Below the pieces are notes generated by a model. It was given only the letters and a program-made list of their open reading frames with translations, did no database searches and had not been told where the DNA came from. The position numbers and the translations under genes were made by a program. Shown piece after piece: positions 10,400 through 21,269 of a stretch of 64,000 bases of DNA. Location of the stretch: the NCBI GenBank assembly GCA_963931995.1, contig OZ008369.1:88694073-88758072 (forward strand), read 5' to 3'. This DNA comes from Phaonia tiefii. Its lineage: Eukaryota; Arthropoda; Insecta; Diptera; Muscidae. Numbering within the stretch: position 1 is the stretch's first letter; each line of letters opens with the position of its first letter.

Positions 10400-10984
10400 A
10401 CGCTGAAAAATAACGACCCCATCAAAATATTGCAGGAACCATGTACATGTTGCCGTCGGTGGTGCAATGGGTAGTGTGCGCGACTCTTGTACATGACAAC
10501 GTGAATTCGATCCCTGCTCTGACCACCTTATATTTCTTTCGGGGACGGTCACCTCGCTTAGTGACGGCGACATTGTCGAGTACTTACTAAGGAAAAAGTT
10601 TTTGAAAAAACCGTTCGGAGCCGGTGTAAAACTGTAGGTCCCAATCAGTTAGTGTAAACTATAACTATCTCTGATTGTGAGAAGCTCTCCCCTATCCCTT
10701 CATGGTATGTAATGTTTGCAAGCATAGTTTTCGTGAATTGAACATATGCAGCTTTTTGATTCTTTATTGTGACAAACAGCGATGTTTTCAGAAGATTTCA
10801 ACAAACAACTCCACATTTGGTACACAAATTCATATATTATAGCCTCTTAATCATTGTGTCCCAAACATGTTATTTTAAATAGCAAACACAATGTGTTTGG
10901 ACACAAGTATACTATATTTGCGACAAGCTACAAGCACTTAATATTTGCACCCAAACAACAAAAAATACAAATTTTTCAGCGTGT
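10400..10984 (+). mobile_element. Family A MITE split by a SINE
   Basis: The element runs from CGCTGAAAAATAACGACCCC to TTTTTCAGCG, with TA following the final GTG. Without the SINE at 10452-10711 it would have the usual family A length of about 320 bp. Confidence 0.85.
10452..10711 (+). mobile_element. tRNA-derived SINE inserted in a MITE
   Basis: The head GCCGTCGGTGGTGCAATGGG resembles RNA polymerase III box A, and GAATTCGATCCC resembles box B. The body includes GACGGTCACCTCGCTTAGTG, and the tail ends CCCTTCATGGTATGTA. ATGTT flanks both sides (10447-10451 and 10712-10716), and the MITE sequence resumes without loss. The SINE is therefore younger than this MITE copy. Confidence 0.88.
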
Positions 10985-11179
10985 AGTCATCCTGGCTGTA
11001 GTAAAATGCAAAATCACGGTGGGCTGCGCTGGCCTACCGCCAGCGTTATATTGACAATGGAAATACAAAATGAGAATCATAAACATAAAACCCCCAATAT
11101 TTGTTAACGCCAACCAAACGTTATAAGGGTATCTTTGGTGGGTATCGAATTGGAATATTAGAACACTATATAGATCCAG

Positions 11180-11870
11180 TGACACTATCCAATTGGTAGA
11201 TGTCCTCGAGACTTATAAGGCTGACATTACTGCTATGCAGAAGATTCGGTGGACAGGTCATGGTGGTGAAAAGAAGAAAAACTATGACTTATACTACAGC
11301 TGCCATGGAGAAAATCATGAACTTTGTTCCGGATTTGTAGTTGGCAAAAGACTGCGACATCTGGCCTAACGGTTCAACCCCATTGGTGAACGTATAGCAA
11401 CCATCCACATAAAAGCGGAATACATTAACATATCGCTAATTTGTGTACATTCGCCCACTGAATAAAAATACGATAACACCAAGGACATGTTGAATGAACG
11501 CCTAGAGAAAAAATACGACCGCTGCCCTGGCCACGACATTAAGGTGAATTTAATGCTAAAGGCGGCAGGAAAAATTTATTTGAACCAACAATCGGTAAGT
11601 CCAGTATACACGCTATCACTTCCGATAACGAAATAATGCTGTTGATTTTGCCGCGGCGAAAACCTGGTTGTCAGTAGTACGAGATTTCAACACACAAACA
11701 TCCACAAGGCTACTTGGATATCCCCTTATCATAATCGTTTGTTCAAGGAGAAAGAGCGAGAGTAAGAAAATTGAATCTTACAGAAGGAAGAATGAAATCC
11801 GAAAATTCTACCGAAAAGTACAAAGCCAAACCAGCAGAAGTTTATCAGGACCCAACTTTTGTTGAGATAC
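11180..11870 (+). pseudogene. RTE-like retrotransposon endonuclease relic
   Basis: This region matches the endonuclease at 1719-2255 and extends further upstream in the domain. It reads LVDVLETYKADITAMQKIRW near 11195-11255, then GFVVGKRLRH, GERIATIHIKAEYINISLIC and LEKKYDRCPGHDIKV, with stops and frameshifts between them. Near 11770-11830 the segment YRRKNEIRKFYRKVQ resembles the linker between endonuclease and reverse transcriptase in this type of element, after an internal deletion. It is not functional. Confidence 0.75.
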
Positions 11871-12231
11871 GGACGAAATATAAGTAGTATTGTGTTTTTG
11901 ATTGCTACAACTCCACACAGATACAGGAATACTTTTTGTTTTGAGAACAGTGAAGTATTTGGTTGTCACTACTTCGCTGCAGTACATGTTATAAAAAGAA
12001 GCAAATGTCCTCCATTGGCACTCAAGATGTCTTGTGCAGATGTCTAGTTTTTAACGATGGACACTGTGGTGCCTGATGGCGACCATGAAAAACTTATCAA
12101 ATCAAAACAATTAGAAAGATGTAGGCGTAAAATTAGAAAGAGCACTGTTCCCTGGTTGTTAGTAGCTCTCCCAAATGCCACAATGGTATTTGAAAATAAT
12201 ATCTTTAGGATAGATGACATGACGAAGAGAT
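11871..12231 (+). other. Two short open segments of unknown origin
   Basis: ORFs at 11859-12047 and 12057-12231 follow the retrotransposon relic. The second reads MDTVVPDGDHEKLIKSKQLE and continues with a basic CRRKIRKS stretch. The residue order looks coding-like but I recognise no family. It could be a remnant of the same or another mobile element, or chance. Confidence 0.25.
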
Positions 12232-13515
12232 GACATCACAGTCTGTCGTTTCAGCTGAATCCTGACTCCAAATACTGCCGCAAGGAAAAAAACCGTTTAT
12301 TGCTCGGTTGCCGTAACAATACTTTGATTGATTTGTATTAATTTATTAATCGCAACCGTTCATGAAGTTCTCCCAAATAAACTCATATACTACAAATGTG
12401 TATCATATTGTTGCAAATGAGTTTTCGTTTGCCTCAAACGCGTACAAAGTTACATTTGCCGCAAATATAAAAAAACTGAAATTAGCCGTTTTTCTAATGA
12501 GAGCACAGATTACGTAGAACGTAAATTTCTTTCATTCTGTCGACTGTATACACAGTCTTATCCACTCGTTTGTCAAACACACTCACGCATACACATAAAA
12601 GTGATCATACCTGACGCGTCGTAGTTTGCTGCGCTGTTAGTTGTTACCTGAATGAAAGGCGAGACAGACGTGTAAGTAGACAGTGAAAAAATAGACAAAA
12701 ATTCCAACTTTTTTTAAAGCAAACTTTATAGGTAAAACCAAAATCATAAAAGTTGGAAATTTAAACAATTACAACTCGGTTGCTGTAACCGAAAGAACAC
12801 TTGGTGGAACCCTTTTTCGTATCTCGCAAGTGGGTTTTCAGCTCTAATTGTTCATAACTCGTTTACTGCAAACGTTTATTTAGTTTGGAGCAACTACAAC
12901 TTGGTTGCTATAACTGAAGGAACAGTTGGCGGAACTGTTTTTCGTTTCTCGCAAAAGTTTTTTGAGCTTATACAGTCCATGAGCGAACTTCAGTTATCTG
13001 AGATTTCGTTTGGGAGGAACGAGTTCTTTCTGTGCGCGTGCCCTTGTGGATTTCCGGAATTTTGTGTAAGGTCTGTTGGAATGCATATCTGACATATTTA
13101 TAGCCACACTGATTAGAATGCACGCAGAGAAAACGCAGGCTGCACTTAGTCGTATGGTTCAAAATGGGGAATGTCTTGGGGATTATTTTGTGGGCCAATA
13201 CAACAGGTATGAGACCGATAGCTCTATGGGGTTATCGTGTGGTCGCAGAAACTTGAGAAGCTATCTCTTATGAAGGAACGTATTCCGGAAATAAAGAAGT
13301 TTCTGGTACTTTCCCCTTGAATTGCTGTATTCAACTTTTCATTGGTCAACATGTTTCGGAGACATTTTTCACAATTATGGAGAATTCTTTGATATTTCTT
13401 TGAATTGAATTGATATTTATAACATTTGAATTAAATGACAAGAAAATGGTATCGACACGGAAAATATTACTGAGAAATCGTTGAGGCCGACTCAAACGAA
13501 ACAGTCTTGATTTCA
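12232..13515. repeat. Diverged tandem repeat region
   Basis: Segments at about 12768-12840 and 12889-12966 are diverged copies with a spacing near 120 bp, sharing ACAACT(C/T)GGTTGCT(G/A)TAAC, GGAAC and TTTTTCGT...CTCGCAA. A third weaker relative lies near 12305. The ORFs at 12901-13092 and 13076-13273 overlap this repeat and are not supported as genes. Confidence 0.5.
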
Positions 13516-13692
13516 ATTCCAAATTTCATATGATCTCATCGATTTTTGACTTCCGTCAAATTTAGAAACCCATATTCAAGAACGGTTTGGAAGGTTTGGT
13601 TTTCGATTCCAAATATCATTTGACCTTATTGATTTTTGACATCCGTCAAATTTAGAAACCCATGTGCAAGAACTGATTTGAAGGAACAAATG
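13516..13692. repeat. Tandem duplication of about 95 bp
   Basis: Two neighbouring copies (about 13516-13605 and 13607-13692) share ATTTTTGAC(T/A)TCCGTCAAATT and TAGAAACCCAT. I see no coding role. Confidence 0.65.
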
Positions 13693-14754
13693 GACATGCA
13701 GTCTACTTTTCCGGGACTGTGTTTTTAAATATGTTATCTCACAATTTCTGATTTTAGAGCTATTCCGATTATAAATGGTTGTATAAAAATATCATGCATG
13801 GAATTATTTTGTTTTTTTCCAAAAACAGACAAAAACGAATTTATTTTTTGTCTATTTCATATCAAAAATTAATAAAAAAAATTAAATGATTTATGAATTC
13901 TGTATGAAATACAAATTGTCCACACCCATATTTAATCTTTAAAAGCTTGTCTTCTTTAGTTATACATTTAACAGGTCCTATTAGCATCTGCCCCAAATGA
14001 TTTCGTTAATTGGCAACTTGTATCTCTTGCTCCATATTAGCATTCCATTTCTATAGTGGAAGACATCCGTTGTAGGCGAAACGAGTTTTCCGTTTGTATT
14101 ATTGTAAATTATGTGCTATTTTTTTGTACAAATGTTAACTGTCGTATTAAGCTTTAAAAGGGGTATAGAGTTTCACTGTAGATTTAAACAAATGAATTCG
14201 CGAATTTGAATGGATCTTAAATAAACGAGACACTTCATGGAATGGACGTAGTATGTGGAGGTGAAATAGAAATCCCCTTATTTGAATTTACTGTAAACAA
14301 AATAAATTGATTTATATGAATATACTTCGCAAAACAAGATATTTGTGTGAAAACCTGTCGAAAGATATGAAATATTTAACAACGCAATCTTAAGAAATGC
14401 AAGTCCTCTTTTTACGGCGCCTCTCTACGACCTTTGACAAGGCTAATGTGGAATAATCAAAGTATAAGATATAAAACCAAATGTTTAACTTCGAATTGGT
14501 AAAATTAACTGTTTTTGGGTCACTTAAAAGTAGTTACATGACAAATACCTCTCCCTTCAATACATATACATTTTATTAAGAACAATTTCAATTTATAATA
14601 CTGCCCCGCCTTGCTAAAACAATACCGACTGTATTGATGGAAAGCTCCAAAAGTGTTTTGAATCCATTTATTGTGTATCTTTGGGAAATACAGCAGCTTG
14701 CATACACACAGGTAGAGAGGTTTGCTATTTCGATAGATACTTTAAATACACTCA
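13693..14754. other. AT-rich DNA, nothing recognised
   Basis: No gene, RNA or named repeat was recognised in this stretch. Confidence 0.4.
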
Positions 14755-14990
14755 CAGAAACCATAACCTAATTAGGCGAAACCGAATTTAGAGGTTGTCA
14801 CAACCACATTAGATGTCACCACATTCGAATTAGAGACTCTCACAACCGTATTAGAGGCTGTCAAACCTTATTAGAGGTTGCTCCAACCGAATTTCAGTTG
14901 TGGAGACTAAATGCAGTCCAGACAACCTCAATTCGGTTGTGGCAACTCGATTCGTTGGTATCCACGGAACATCTTTTCAAACAATTAGTT
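14755..14990. repeat. Short-period repeat with TTAGAGGTTGTC units
   Basis: Diverged units of roughly 30-35 bp contain ATTAGAG(G/A)(T/C)T(G/C) followed by (T/C)C(A/C)CAAC. Direct and complementary versions (GGTTGTGGCAAC) are mixed. A related stretch lies at 55380-55450. Confidence 0.5.
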
Positions 14991-15079
14991 ATGTGAGTGT
15001 AGCTAAATGCTTTGACATTACATTAACTATAAACAGACTACACACAGCGATATTTTAAACGTCAGTATTACACACAGGG

Positions 15080-15361
15080 CCGTCGGTGGTGCAATGGATA
15101 GTGTGCGCGCCTCTTGTACTTGAGATCCTGGGTTCGAGCCCTGCTCAGACCACCTTAAAAATTTCTTTCGCCGGCGGTCACCTCGCATAGTGGCGGCAAC
15201 ACTATCGAGTATTTAGCCATGAAAAACCTTCTCAAAATACCGTTCGGAATCGGTGTTAAACTGTAGGTCCCAATCAGTGAGTGAAAACTGAAAGCGCACA
15301 GCTCAGTGATTGTGAGAAGCTCTCCTTAATCCCTTCATGGGATGTAATGAGAAACCATTTC
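15080..15361 (+). mobile_element. tRNA-derived SINE, complete, with 13 bp target duplication
   Basis: This is the best SINE copy in the window. Box A-like GTGGTGCAATGGATAGTGTG is followed by box B-like GGGTTCGAGCCC. The tRNA-unrelated body contains CACCTCGCATAGTGGCGGCA and CCGTTCGGAATCGGTGTTAAA, and the tail is CCCTTCATGGGATGTAATG. ATTACACACAGGG is repeated exactly at 15067-15079 and 15362-15374. That duplication is the signature of LINE-dependent retrotransposition and fixes the ends. Confidence 0.93.
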
Positions 15362-15374
15362 ATTACACACAGGG

Positions 15375-15825
15375 AAAAGATTGGTCGGAAATCAATTCAG
15401 GCATTGGAAATTCCATGATAAAGTCTATACTTTGATTAGAATTCATAATTGTCAAACATCAGATTTATTTGTCGATGTTATTGATAGATTAAAAATAGGT
15501 CTTACTAAATACAAGTTGATACTACCGATCTTTAGTTGTATTATCCAATTTGAGTATTTCAAAAACCTCATTCATCTGAAATGGAAGATACAATTAAAAA
15601 AAGGTACAATATTAGAATTCGTGTTCAAATATTAGTCACCGTAATCATAATTTAGTTTCTGTCACAAAAACACGTGTTACAAAGTTATGTATTCGATTTT
15701 TCAGAAGAGGCTTTACTGTTAAAGAGAAACTACATACAGGTGAATGTTACACGGGGACTTTACAGAAAAACTATTATTTTAAACAGAAAGTGATAAACTA
15801 AGTTGTGAAAAAACAATAAAATGTA
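15375..15825 (+). repeat. Interspersed repeat shared with 53268-53700
   Basis: The segment is similar over most of its length to 53268-53700, for example GGAAATCAATTCAGGCATTG and AAACTATTATTTTAAACAGA. An 84-codon ORF at 15381-15635 is broken in the other copy, so it is probably not coding. The element class is unknown. Similarity continues weakly to about 15920 and resumes at 55210 in the other copy. Confidence 0.75.
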
Positions 15826-16500
15826 TAGATGTCAGCCAGCGAAGAATACATATTATCATAAATTGAGGTGAAAGTGAGACTTTTAAACACAATCATTGAA
15901 TCTGGTGTCACTATTGACGCCTTTACAAACACATGCAAACAATTGTGGACACTTGGCTGGAGGAACTATTATTGTGGATGACACAAATTAACTTAAACAT
16001 ACATATGATACCCAGGGTAACCCATCCCCATTTTTGATCGAAAATATGAAAAATTTAGATTGGACGCTCCGTTTTCGAGATATAGAAATTTTTTCATATT
16101 TTCGATAAAAAAAAATGGACCGTAATACGAACCCTGGTTATAAATAATAATAATTTTGTTTATATTTAAGTATAAAATACACAATTTTAATGAAAAATTA
16201 TTGTTTTACTTTTTTTTCTATAAAATTCATAAGGGGCTAAAGCATCACCAAATGGTTGTGACAGTTTTAACATTTTTCGTTCATCCAACTAATAGAATAT
16301 TCACCACTACAGGATAATTTGAATGCTAGAACTAAAATTCGATTAACAGATCACATTTATTTCTTGTTGCTGTTGAATTACAAATCAATTAATATGCACA
16401 ACATTTGGTGATACTGACCACAATTATTGGTAATCACAACTGAATAATTTGATCGTCCAAGGAACCGCCAAATTTTAGTTGGCTGTAAATATAGAGGGTT
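15826..16500. other. Unassigned DNA with short shared repeats
   Basis: A block near 16015-16130 shares GACGCTCCGTTT(T/C)CGAGATAT with 40980-41060. Another at 16280-16345 shares AATATTCACCACTACAGG with 41800-41860. I see no gene. Confidence 0.45.
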
Positions 16501-16502
16501 GA

Positions 16503-17690
16503 ATTTTATGTTTCGGGATTAGAGAACAAAAACAAATATTAATCATCGCAAATCACTTTATTGTTTCATTGCATGCGTTTGAACCAATTGTCGAAACACT
16601 TTTGCCACTCTGATTAAGGTATCTCCAAAACATGCATTCTGAATGCAGCAACCGCTTCTTCAGGTGTCGAAAAACGTTACCCTCTCAGTTTGTTTTTTAC
16701 GTACGGGAATAAAAAGAAGTCATTCGGTGCCATGACCCATCAAATCAATGCTTTGGGTGCTCAAAAATGCAGTTGTTTCAGCCGATGTGTGAGACCTTGC
16801 ATTGTCGTGGTGAAGAGTGATCCGTCTTCAGCGATTGGTTTTCCTGATTTCTTGGAAGACAATTGGCAAACAAATGGTTGTGTACCACTCATAGTTCACT
16901 GTTCTGCGTTGTTCTAGTGGTGCGGTTGCGACATGACCGGTTTTTCCAGGCACCCATTTGCTTGGAAGTGCTTTGGGCGTGAACAACTTTTGTGCGATTT
17001 GGCTCATCTTGAAACACCCCTACAGTTGATTGCTGTTTACTTTCGGCTTCATACGCGTAAATCCAAGATTCATCACCTGTCACGATGTCATAGACGTGTT
17101 TCGAAGCACCACGATCGAGCCTTTTTTTGAGCGATTGACAAAATGTGTGGGATCCAACGCGAACAAATTTTTTTGACAGTCAAATGTTTATGCAATATTG
17201 AATGTATGCTGGTCCCACTAATGCCTAAGGTTGTCTCAATCTCACGATAGATCACATGACGATCTTGCAAAATCAGTTCGCGCAAAGCATCAATGGTTTT
17301 CGGAACAACAGCTGATTTTGGACGATCTTCACGAAATTCGTGTTGGAGTGAACTACGACCACGATTGAATTCACCATACCATCGATAAACATTGGTCCTT
17401 GATGGAGCTTCATCGCCAAAAATTGAATTAGGTTCATCCATGCACTGGTGCTGAGTTAATCCACGTCGATAGTAGTAAAAAATAATCGCACGAAATTGTT
17501 CACGATTTAATTCCATTTTTGGGCTGAGATGAATCATGTAAGTTACTGTAAACAACACAAATAGCGCTCGTATGTCAAAACGTTCTGAGTACGCATAACC
17601 TCAAAAATGTCCAACTTAACGATAGAGCTGTCAGTTGCCAGATTGCAACACTAGGGTTGCCAAATCCCGAAACATAAAATTCGTTTGAGC
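16503..17690 (-). mobile_element. Mariner (DD34D) transposon, defective
   Basis: The ends carry inverted copies of GAATTTTATGTTTCGGGATT, and the element is about 1.19 kb. The transposase starts at MELNREQFRAIIFYYYRRGL (17515) with the paired helix-turn-helix region to about 17090. It then shifts frame to TGDESWIYAYE (first catalytic Asp, about 17080), IVHHDNA-type sequence (second Asp, about 16800) and APNDFFLFPYVKN (third Asp, about 16700). About 20 bp are missing just before APND, removing the PPYSPDL motif and shifting the frame. Further frameshifts lie near 17088 and 16889. It cannot make active transposase. Confidence 0.9.
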
Positions 17691-18107
17691 ATCATAATTT
17701 TCAAAATATTTTACGTTTAGTGACACAGTGGAATAATTGCAACAAATTAGATTCCTTAAGCGATGCTGCTTACATTTTCTACACTTTTCGTCTCGCCACT
17801 TTTAACAAAACATTAATACGATATTATAGCACAGTACCAGATGACCATCTCTGGTGCAATAGTTGATATACGCGACAATTGTCTATATGAACGTGGGTTC
17901 ATGGGTTAAAAACAGAATAGCCAGCACTCAAACAAATTCAAAACAATTAAAATTATCACAATCTGCATTTGCATTGCCTGAGCAAATGCAAATTCAAAAA
18001 TTTTTAATTGTCATTGCGAACAATGGTAATTCTTTTGCATTTGCATTTGATAAGGTAATGTAAATTAAAATCCAATGCAAATTAAAAAAAAAACCATGTA
18101 TGCCTAC
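17691..18107. mobile_element. Spacer with a SINE head fragment
   Basis: The block TCTGGTGCAATAGTTGATAT at about 17852 followed by GAACGTGGGTTCAT near 17895 is a diverged head of the tRNA-derived SINE. The remainder is AT-rich and unassigned. Confidence 0.5.
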
Positions 18108-18249
18108 CAATGACTGTGTCTCTGACATGTCATATTCAATAGCAAATACGATGTGTTTGGGAATAAATATACTATATTTGCGACAAGCTACAAACACGTT
18201 ATATATGGATGCAAAAATGCAACAAAAAAATACAGTTTTTTCAGCGCGT
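18108..18249 (+). mobile_element. Family A MITE, 3' half, first unit of a tandem array
   Basis: It contains ATGTGTTTGGGAATA, CTATATTTGCGACAAGCTAC and the right end TTTTTTCAGCGCG. It is followed by a flank that is repeated after the next copy. Confidence 0.75.
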
Positions 18250-18350
18250 AGATCGAATTAATGATCCCCTGATCAGACATCCTCTATATTGCCTAAGTGA
18301 AGAAAAGCGTGTATTCCTTTAGATAAACGGTACGCAAAGCGGTATCCATA
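18250..18350. repeat. Inter-MITE flank, first copy
   Basis: The segment contains AATGATCCCCTGATCA, CATCCTCTATAT and GCAAAGCGGTATCCA. The same blocks recur in order at 18666-18819, so the MITE and this flank were duplicated together. Confidence 0.75.
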
Positions 18351-18665
18351 CACTTTGAAAAATAGTAGCCCCAGTAACATATTGCAGGAACCATGTGTAT
18401 GTTTGCAAGCATTGCTTTCATGAATTCAAGATCTGCTCGTTTTTAGTTTTTTTTTATTGTCTATCACGTTTTTGTTTTCAGCATTTTTCAACAAACAAAG
18501 CCACATTTGGGCAACAAAAAAACTTATTATAACATGCAAATCATTGTGTATCCAACAAGTAATATTGAAAAGCAATCACACTGTGTTTGGACACAAGTAT
18601 ACTATATTTGCAACAAACTACAAACACGTTATAACCAACAACAAAAAACAGACTTATAGCGTGTA
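18351..18665 (+). mobile_element. Family A MITE, full length, tandem unit 2
   Basis: It runs from ACTTTGAAAAATAGTAGCCC to TATAGCGTG before TA. Landmarks GTAACATATTGCAGGAACC, CAAACAAAGCCACATTTGG and ACACAAGTATACTATATTTG are all present. Confidence 0.85.
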
Positions 18666-18819
18666 GATCAAATTAGTGATCCCCTGATCAAACAAATGTG
18701 AACGGTAAGACATTGTTACAATCATCCTCTATATCGCCAAAGTGACGAAAGGCGTGCATTCCTTTAGATGAACTGATTTATCTATGAAGGTCACTATAGT
18801 ATGCAAAGCGGTATCCAAA
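18666..18819. repeat. Inter-MITE flank, second copy
   Basis: It repeats the blocks of 18250-18350, with about 50 extra bases, including ATCATCCTCTATATCGCC and ATGCAAAGCGGTATCCA. Confidence 0.75.
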
Positions 18820-19110
18820 CACGTTGAAAAATAACAGCACCAGCAACATATTGCAGGAACCATGTGTATGTTTTTCATGAATTGAAGATCTGCGCCTTTT
18901 TTCTTTATTGTCTATCACGTTTTCGTTTTCAGCAGTTTTCAACAAATTTGAGTGACAAAAACCTTATTGTAACATATAAATCATTGTGCGTCCAATATGT
19001 AATAGTGAATAGCAAACACAATGTGTTTGGATACAGTGTGTGTGCAACAAACTACAAACACGTTATATTTGCATCCAAACAACAACAAAAAGACAGATTT
19101 TTCCGCATGT
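18820..19110 (+). mobile_element. Family A MITE, tandem unit 3
   Basis: It runs from ACGTTGAAAAATAACAGC to TTTTTCCGCATG, with some internal deletions. A trace of the flank (CCTCTATATCC) follows at 19120. Confidence 0.8.
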
Positions 19111-20356
19111 AACGAACAGCCCTCTATATCCTCTCTCCAAACCGTCCATGCCATGTAATGGGAAAATACGATTTTAAGAATTGCAACTTTCTCTGTAATG
19201 CAGCTTTAGTTCCAGAATTTAGATTGCATCTGATTATTAAATGAGTTTAATATAATCAACCATTCATATTAATAAATTTTACTTTTTATCATAAAACACA
19301 TAAATTAAACCCTTTGTTTTTCAAAAGAAAAAAGACGATTTATCTCATTACTGAACAAGTGATTCCTAGTGAAATTTAAAATTTATTTGTCTATAATGAC
19401 CATCTTTGACTGTGCGAACATAAATCAATACGTATAAATAAATTATCTGCAATTAATTGCTTAATTTCTGTGGCGAATCCTTTGTGTGATATAAATCCTT
19501 TATGTTGGATGTTTTTTGCCCCCCGTTGTTAGTCTCCCCTCCACGATATTTAGCTTAAGCTGGCTTAATTCTTGGGGAAATCAATTAAAAATTTAACAAT
19601 GTTTATTTGCGCGAAATATCTCATCCCCCGATTTGGGTTGCCTTAATCTCCCCACAAATGTTACACTATGGCAATCTCAGTTGATTTTCTAGTCCAGCCC
19701 TTAGGATTTGATTGCCTTCATCCCGTAAATAGTATAGTAAAACCTTTTCCACTCCCTCGTACCAGTGCCGCGCCCCACTCACAGAGAGATAATTGCTTAA
19801 GAAATTACTCACTTCATTAACTTCTTGACGGACATTTGATTATACGTAAAGTGATTGCAATTAGAATTGAAGGTGGCGTTGTCGTAAGAAAACCAAAGAT
19901 AAAGTTTGTGATATTTTTTTTCCTCGTTGCGTTTTGTGTTTTTGTTCTTTTCACTCAATCGGAAGATTTTTCAGATTCCTTTGATTGTGGCCCAAACGGG
20001 GGAGATTGTAAATGGAGTGAATGCTGTGTCTGTTGTGGCTTGGAGTGGAGTGATGACTGAAGTGGAAGGACAAATGCAAAAAAGATTTAGACGAAGTCAT
20101 TTGGAAAATTAAATGAATTAATTAAATCTCAATCAAGTATTTATTAAAGTAGAAACTACAACCTTGCAATGATGTGAGTTCGAAAACGAGTTGGTTGCCT
20201 TTTGTGCACAGATGGAGTTTTCGATTGCGATGACATAATGATATGATGCGAAATGTTTCTGATCGTGGGTTGGGTAATAAGTTCAAAGTGAAAATTACAA
20301 GGTATGGGAGTACTTATGTGTTTAATCTGTTTTGCAATTTGTGTGATTATTTTGAA
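19111..20356. other. Mostly unique DNA, no supported gene
   Basis: The ORF at 19836-20060 has a hydrophobic segment (FVIFFFLVAFCVFVLF) followed by Cys-rich sequence, but no start context, splice site or family supports it. Around 19500-19800 the DNA is less AT-rich, which may mark conserved non-coding sequence. Confidence 0.3.
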
Positions 20357-20545
20357 ATATAAGGACGTCGATGGTACAATAGGAACGTGGGCTCGATACA
20401 TGCTCTCACCACCTTAAATTTCCTTCGATGACGGCGACTCTCTTCAGAAATTAGCCTCGTAACGTTTTCTCAAAACACTGTTCGGAACCGGTGTCAAACT
20501 GTAGATCCGCGTCAGTGAATGTAAACCCAGAAAGCGAACTGTAGC
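20357..20545 (+). mobile_element. tRNA-derived SINE, internally deleted
   Basis: The head GTCGATGGTACAATAG joins directly to GAACGTGGGCTCGATACATG, so the part between box A and box B is missing. The body retains ACACTGTTCGGAACCGGTGT and CAAACTGTAGATCC. Confidence 0.78.
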
Positions 20546-20782
20546 GTGGAGCAATAATGTATGCGAATTATTTTTTGTTATTTTTGTTTATGGCATAAAA
20601 TGCTGACTATATGTGAGTTAATAAAACCCCAAAAATATTGTCATCGTGTGATAACGTTTTGAAGTGCCCCAATGTGATCAAACTTACAAAAATTGCATGC
20701 TGCTCTTAGACTACTTTATACATCCAAAAAGATTGTATTATTCCTGGAAACAATGTTTCCATTGTTTGGAAGTAGTTTTCTA

Positions 20783-20985
20783 CACGCTGAAAAATCTGTC
20801 TTTTTTGTTGTTTGGATGCAAATATAACGCGTGTTTGGAGCTTGTGGCAAGTATAGCATACTTGTGTCCAAACACAACGTGTTTGCTATTCAATATTACA
20901 TGTTGAAGACGCAATGATTAATATGTAATAATATATGTGTTTGTGACTCAAATATTTATTGTTTGGAATACAAATACAACTGTGT
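20783..20985 (-). mobile_element. Family A MITE (divergent), 3' part, first unit of second array
   Basis: The end CACGCTGAAAAATCTG lies next to TA. It is followed by GTTTGGATGCAAATATAACG, CATACTTGTGTCCAAACACA and TTGCTATTCAATATTACATG. From about 20960 it passes into a sequence not seen in the other family A copies. Confidence 0.78.
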
Positions 20986-21269
20986 TGTTTGTGTTCTGTC
21001 GAGAGCAAAAGAATAAAAGAGGGACAAAGATAGATTATTCAAAGTAAAAGTTGGGAGTGTGCAACTGTATTTTTCCATTATTCTTTCAGTCAGTGACTCT
21101 CAAATTTCCTGAATGCGTGTGGAAATTGGAGCTGAAGTGAATCTGTCTTATGTTGACTAATTTCTTGCATTGTAGTTTCATACACGGTCAAAAATCTCTC
21201 GCTGTGGGTTTGGAGCTGAAGTGAGTCTGTCTTATGTTGACTAATCTCTTGCATTGTAGTTTCATACAT
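20986..21269. repeat. Unit-specific tail with an internal tandem duplication
   Basis: The segment ATTATTCTTTCAGTCAGTGA near 21078 recurs near 21572. Inside, about 85 bp are tandemly duplicated (21128-21209 and 21210-21290), sharing GGAGCTGAAGTGA, TCTGTCTTATGTTGACTAAT and GCATTGTAGTTTCATACA. Confidence 0.7.

Noticed and set aside
19836..20060. ORF with a hydrophobic stretch and Cys-rich tail, possibly a small secreted peptide
   Set aside because: A shifted overlapping frame is equally open, there is no promoter or splice context, and the hydrophobic part reflects a T-rich run.
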